14,278 bases of DNA. Source: an uncultured Victivallales bacterium (GTDB lineage: Bacteria > Verrucomicrobiota > Lentisphaeria > Oligosphaerales > JAFGRS01). Under the pieces are notes generated by a model, which was not told the origin of the DNA, did no database searches, and saw only the letters and a list, made by a program, of their open reading frames with translations. The stretch lies in assembly GCA_903834675.1 (NCBI GenBank), contig CAILKC010000765.1, positions 1 through 14,278 of the forward strand, written 5' to 3'. Positions within the stretch are counted from its first letter, which is position 1, and each line of letters starts with the position of its first letter. The position numbers and the translations under genes are program-made. This document shows, piece after piece, positions 12,891 to 14,278 of this stretch.

Positions 12891-12933
12891 GCGGCCGACG
12901 GCGCCAGGCGTGGAGCAGCGGTCGGCTCGACCG
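12891..12933. repeat. 43-bp direct repeat, copy 2
   Basis: Exact match to 12699-12741. In this copy the flank extends the end hairpin to an imperfect GGAGCAGCGGTCG/CGACCGCTCC stem. Confidence 0.9.
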
Positions 12934-12982
12934 CTCCCTGCACACAACGCACACGCCCCCCTCAACCGAACTCCCGCTCCCG

Positions 12983-13942
12983 CTAGCGCCTCCCGATCAC
13001 TCTCTTGAGGCGCGACTTAGTCCGCCACCAACGCCAGGGCCACGACTGTCTGGAATTGCGGAACCCCTCTCGGATAAGCTGATCGATGTACCGCTGAACC
13101 GGATCCGTGAGGCAGGCTTCGCAAGTGTATCTCAGCAGAACCTGTTCCGCCTTGGCCTGGATGGCCTGGAAATGCCGGGCGTAGACGCCATCCGTCATGC
13201 AGTACTTGACAACGGCCTCGACATCGGGCCCGCCGGTAGCGCCGACGAACCGGTCCATGTTGACGAACAGGTCCTCCGGGATGTAGTCCTCAATTCGACG
13301 GCACCCGTAATACACGGGGACACAGCCGGCCAAGAGCGCCTGCCCTATCTTCTCCGAGAAGTAGTAGTCGTTGATCTCGTTCTCTGAGATAATCTCGAAG
13401 CGACACCGCCGCTGGAACGCCAGTTTGGGGCCTACCGGGTTACCGAAAAGCGGTCCGGCCAGGAGAGCCCGGTACCGTGAAGCAATCACGCCCGCTTCAG
13501 TCCGGATGTTGGGGTCGTGCCGCGCGAAGACGCAGAAATCGTGATCCCGCGTGCTGCCCATCGACAGGGCGAATTCGCGTCGGGTCGAATCACGGAAGTC
13601 CACAGGGGGGCAGAAGGGCTCGAAGAAGCCCGGATCGGGGCGGGTGGAGAAGTTGCGGTACCCCATGTAGCGGTCGGCAAGGTCAAGGAGCGCCTGATCG
13701 TAGTTCGGCGGATGCATGGAACGCGGCTCCAGGCCGACCACAAACGTCTTGCAGCCCGTCGCGCGCTTGAGGAACGTGATCTCCGCCGTGAGGTTCAGGA
13801 AGAACACCAGGTCATACTGTCTTTCTCTATGGTACACCGACCCCGATATCCCGCGGAGGTAGCCGAGCGGCCATAGGCGACACTCGGCGTTGTTCTTGGG
13901 TGCAACGAGGCCAACGCGCAGAGAGGGCTTGGGTTGCTGCAT
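12983..13942 (-). CDS. GT10 (fucosyltransferase-type) glycosyltransferase
   Basis: A 319-aa member of the GT10 family, whose known members transfer L-fucose from GDP-fucose in alpha-1,3/1,4 linkage. The diagnostic block is FEIISENEINDYYFSEKIGQ (182-201) followed by ALLAGCVPVYYGCRRIEDYIP (202-222) and LFVNMDRF (225-232). This corresponds to the family motif F-E-N-S...D-Y-x-T-E-K...G-x-V-P-V...F-I-P..., with E187, N188 and the E197-K198 pair likely in GDP-sugar binding. The C-terminus (297-319, SRQSWPWRWWRTKSRLKRVI) is basic and tryptophan rich, like the membrane-associating tail of Helicobacter fucosyltransferases. The ATG at 13942 has AAGG six bases upstream. The gene stands 68 bp after the acetyltransferase stop. 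Fucose as the sugar is a family expectation, not proven; another GDP-deoxysugar is possible. Confidence 0.9.
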   Translation of the reverse strand: MQQPKPSLRVGLVAPKNNAECRLWPLGYLRGISGSVYHRERQYDLVFFLNLTAEITFLKRATGCKTFVVGLEPRSMHPPNYDQALLDLADRYMGYRNFSTRPDPGFFEPFCPPVDFRDSTRREFALSMGSTRDHDFCVFARHDPNIRTEAGVIASRYRALLAGPLFGNPVGPKLAFQRRCRFEIISENEINDYYFSEKIGQALLAGCVPVYYGCRRIEDYIPEDLFVNMDRFVGATGGPDVEAVVKYCMTDGVYARHFQAIQAKAEQVLLRYTCEACLTDPVQRYIDQLIREGFRNSRQSWPWRWWRTKSRLKRVIGRR

Positions 13943-13948
13943 ATCGTG

Positions 13949-13952
13949 CCTT
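13949..13952 (-). promoter_or_regulatory. ribosome binding site of the GT10 gene
   Basis: AAGG on the minus strand, six bases before the ATG at 13942. It supports this start. Confidence 0.45.
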
Positions 13953-13979
13953 GCAGGGGCAGGCTAACCTGGCACGCCC

Positions 13980-13999
13980 GCTGCGCCTGCGGACGCAGC
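13980..13999. repeat. hairpin between the acetyltransferase and GT10 genes
   Basis: GCTGCG and CGCAGC form a 6-bp stem with the 8-nt loop CCTGCGGA, 11 bp beyond the acetyltransferase stop. No T-run follows in the transcribed direction, so read-through into the GT10 gene is likely; it may be an mRNA-processing or attenuating structure. Confidence 0.35.
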
Positions 14000-14010
14000 C
14001 GGATTCCGAG

Positions 14011-14278
14011 CTAGGCTCTGGGGCTGTGAAGGCGGGCGGGGCTCCCGATCCAGATCTCGTTTGCGGACACGCTCGCCGTCACCACGGAGTTCGCCCCGAT
14101 GACCGCACCGTTCCCAATCGAGACCCCCGGCAAGATCGTCGCCCCTGCCCCCAGCCAGACATCATCGCCGAGGGTGACCCCCAGGCGCCGTGGATCGGGC
14201 GGCTGGCTCTGGATCGGGATACCGCGGCGCGTACCGTGGTTCGAGGCGACCAGCGTACAGAACTGGGAAACGAGGCAG
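14011..14278 (-). CDS. hexapeptide-repeat O-acetyltransferase (partial, C-terminal part)
   Basis: The frame runs from the right edge to a TAG at 14011-14013; the N-terminus is outside the window. The 88 visible residues show the left-handed beta-helix of the LbetaH family: VSQFCTLVASNHGTRRGIPI near the start, then GDDVWLGAGATILPGVSIGN, GAVIGANSVVTASVSANEI and a closing IWIGSPARLHSPRA. The histidine in SNHG fits the catalytic His of the WcaF/maltose-acetyltransferase type, and the extended segment after it (IQSQPPDPRRLGV) fits the external loop before the final coils. The expected reaction is acetyl transfer from acetyl-CoA to a sugar hydroxyl in the cytoplasm. Context as the first visible gene of a glycan operon agrees. 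Only coordinates and start are incomplete; the family is clear. Confidence 0.88.
   Translation of the reverse strand, partial: CLVSQFCTLVASNHGTRRGIPIQSQPPDPRRLGVTLGDDVWLGAGATILPGVSIGNGAVIGANSVVTASVSANEIWIGSPARLHSPRA

Larger units (their letters stand above)
12637..12982. other. 346-bp repeat-rich intergenic region
   Basis: No convincing gene. It is very GC rich and holds two exact copies of a 43-bp repeat, a TGCCG/CGGCA hairpin (12808-12820), and inverted repeats of the form CGGTCG-AGC-CGACCG. All frames that cross it encode Arg/Pro/Ala-rich low-complexity peptide. The only recognisable signal is the GAGG ribosome binding site at 12644-12647 for the O-methyltransferase. Confidence 0.6.

Noticed and set aside
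12699..12933. CRISPR array
   Set aside because: Only two repeat copies, with a 149-bp interval, no further units and no cas genes in view.
12637..12954. A 106-residue N-terminal extension of the CmcI-type methyltransferase
   Set aside because: It is made of the 43-bp repeats and GC-rich spacer, is Arg/Pro/Ala rich, and the ATG at 12636 has a good ribosome binding site and typical family length.

Overview
The window is a GC-rich stretch of bacterial DNA. Every convincing gene lies on the minus strand, so transcription runs from right (14278) to left (1). It is a surface-polysaccharide or glycoconjugate biosynthesis locus. I count eleven full-length genes and one gene cut by the right edge. 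There are no rRNA, tRNA, phage or IS genes, no flippase, polymerase or exporter, and no nucleotide-sugar enzymes, so those steps must be encoded elsewhere. A multi-membrane EptA-like phosphotransferase and a GT-C lipid-linked-sugar glycosyltransferase suggest a cell envelope with a periplasm-like space. No marker gene fixes the phylum. The repeats recall those I associate with GC-rich environmental lineages such as Planctomycetota, Armatimonadota and Verrucomicrobiota, but that is only an impression.

In transcription order the first block (14278 to 11893) holds a hexapeptide-repeat O-acetyltransferase (partial), a GT10 fucosyltransferase-type enzyme and a CmcI-type O-methyltransferase. The second block (11638 to 6339) holds two tandem paralogous GT2 enzymes, a GT2/galactosyltransferase-like enzyme coupled to the second by ATGA, and a GT-C (GT39-like) integral membrane glycosyltransferase. 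The third block (6040 to 258) holds an EptA/sulfatase-fold membrane transferase, a GT4-like enzyme coupled to it by ATGA, a SAM methyltransferase, a CelD/FemAB-like GNAT acyltransferase and a NodB-type polysaccharide deacetylase. Within the second and third blocks genes overlap or sit less than 90 bp apart. The blocks are separated by gaps of 346, 254 and about 298 bp, the first two rich in palindromes and repeats.

Together the genes could assemble an oligosaccharide with cytoplasmic glycosyltransferases (GT2, GT4, GT10), add a sugar on the outer face of the membrane (GT-C), and decorate the glycan by O-acetylation, methylation, deacetylation and possibly phosphoethanolamine transfer. The specific sugars cannot be read from the sequence.

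The most unusual feature is repeat-like DNA that also occurs inside genes. Three in-frame low-complexity inserts lie in two glycosyltransferase genes (9029-9196, 7569-7688, 6930-7022). One carries a 14-bp palindrome identical to the core of a perfect 32-bp palindrome in the non-coding left end, and an 8-bp tandem repeat that reads as an 8-residue protein repeat. This resembles the behaviour of Rickettsia palindromic elements. Other points of note are an exact 43-bp direct repeat upstream of the O-methyltransferase gene, a G8 tract within the GT-C gene, and a possible H-type pseudoknot upstream of the EptA-like gene.
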